From positions 1 to 64,000 of the forward strand of contig NZ_JAMXAY010000008.1 in NCBI RefSeq assembly GCF_025460835.1: a DNA stretch of 64,000 nucleotides, written 5' to 3'. Positions 63,971 to 64,000 of this stretch are shown here, piece by piece; position 1 is the stretch's first letter, and the number at the start of each line of letters is the position of its first letter. This stretch comes from Parapedobacter soli (GTDB lineage: Bacteria > Bacteroidota > Bacteroidia > Sphingobacteriales > Sphingobacteriaceae). Made by a program: the position numbers and the translations under genes. Below the pieces are notes generated by a model. That model was not told the DNA's origin, searched no databases, and saw nothing but the letters and a program-made list of their open reading frames with translations.

Positions 63971-64000
63971 TTTACGTACATTAGCGGCTATAAACGGTGA

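Noticed and set aside
1-64000. CRISPR arrays, insertion sequences, phage genes, rRNA or tRNA genes
   Set aside because: No regularly spaced repeats, transposase or integrase domains, terminal inverted repeats, or cloverleaf-like sequences were found on reading the intergenic regions.

Overview
The window comes from a member of the Bacteroidota, most likely a Sphingobacteriaceae-like soil or plant-associated bacterium (Parapedobacter/Sphingobacterium/Olivibacter type). The evidence is three SusC/SusD pairs, a two-component propeller (HTCS-type) sensor, Bacteroidota -7 promoter boxes of the form TAnnTTTG, few Shine-Dalgarno sequences, and a three-gene succinate dehydrogenase with one cytochrome b subunit. 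No taxonomic search was possible, so the genus is a guess. I found no rRNA, tRNA, CRISPR array, insertion sequence or phage gene.

Layout. (A) 1-4257, plus strand except one small gene: a DeoR regulator, a small zinc-ribbon protein (minus), and a GT4 glycosyltransferase overlapping an S1 sulfatase. (B) 4417-17621, minus strand: an oxidative sugar locus. Its first gene is a very large lipoprotein joining a ThuA-like domain, a PVC-type dehydrogenase propeller, HEAT-like repeats, a jelly roll and an azurin-like copper domain. Then come a secreted ThuA protein, a Gfo/Idh/MocA oxidoreductase, a TIM-barrel epimerase, a Tat-exported enolase-superfamily enzyme, SusC, SusD and a DUF3823 lipoprotein. 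A divergent AraC regulator (17752) sits at its head. (C) 18648-30617, minus strand: a GH5-like enzyme, SusC, SusD, a BNR-propeller enzyme and four GH43-type propellers, one carrying a frameshift. Arabinan or another arabinose-rich glycan is the likely target. A divergent propeller-type histidine kinase and a separate AraC-type response regulator (31073-35024) are its likely controllers. (D) 35021-50680, minus strand: SusC, SusD, a GH92 alpha-mannosidase broken by an in-frame TGA, an unassigned (alpha/alpha)6 glycosidase, a mannose-6-phosphate isomerase fusion broken at a ten-base poly-G tract, an MFS sugar porter, an exonuclease/phosphatase-family protein and an intact GH92. This reads as an alpha-mannan or N-glycan locus feeding mannose into central metabolism. 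A divergent GntR/HutC regulator (50918) stands at its head and a GH2 gene lies beyond. (E) 53850-63911: core genes (beta-carbonic anhydrase, pruA, quinone-oxidoreductase-like protein, Mn-type SOD, tadA, csaA, CsbD-like protein, outer-membrane barrel, sdhCAB), several with clear terminators.

How it works together: SusC/SusD pairs import oligosaccharides, surface or periplasmic GH43, GH5, GH92 and GH2 enzymes trim them, and sensors adjacent to each cluster switch it on. The most notable signals are a promoter module conserved in sequence and spacing upstream of both the oxidative operon (17650-17716) and a GH43 gene two genes away (20791-20857), implying one AraC regulon; the copper-domain dehydrogenase chimera; and three gene-breaking lesions confined to the glycan loci, one at a G10 tract that could be phase variable.
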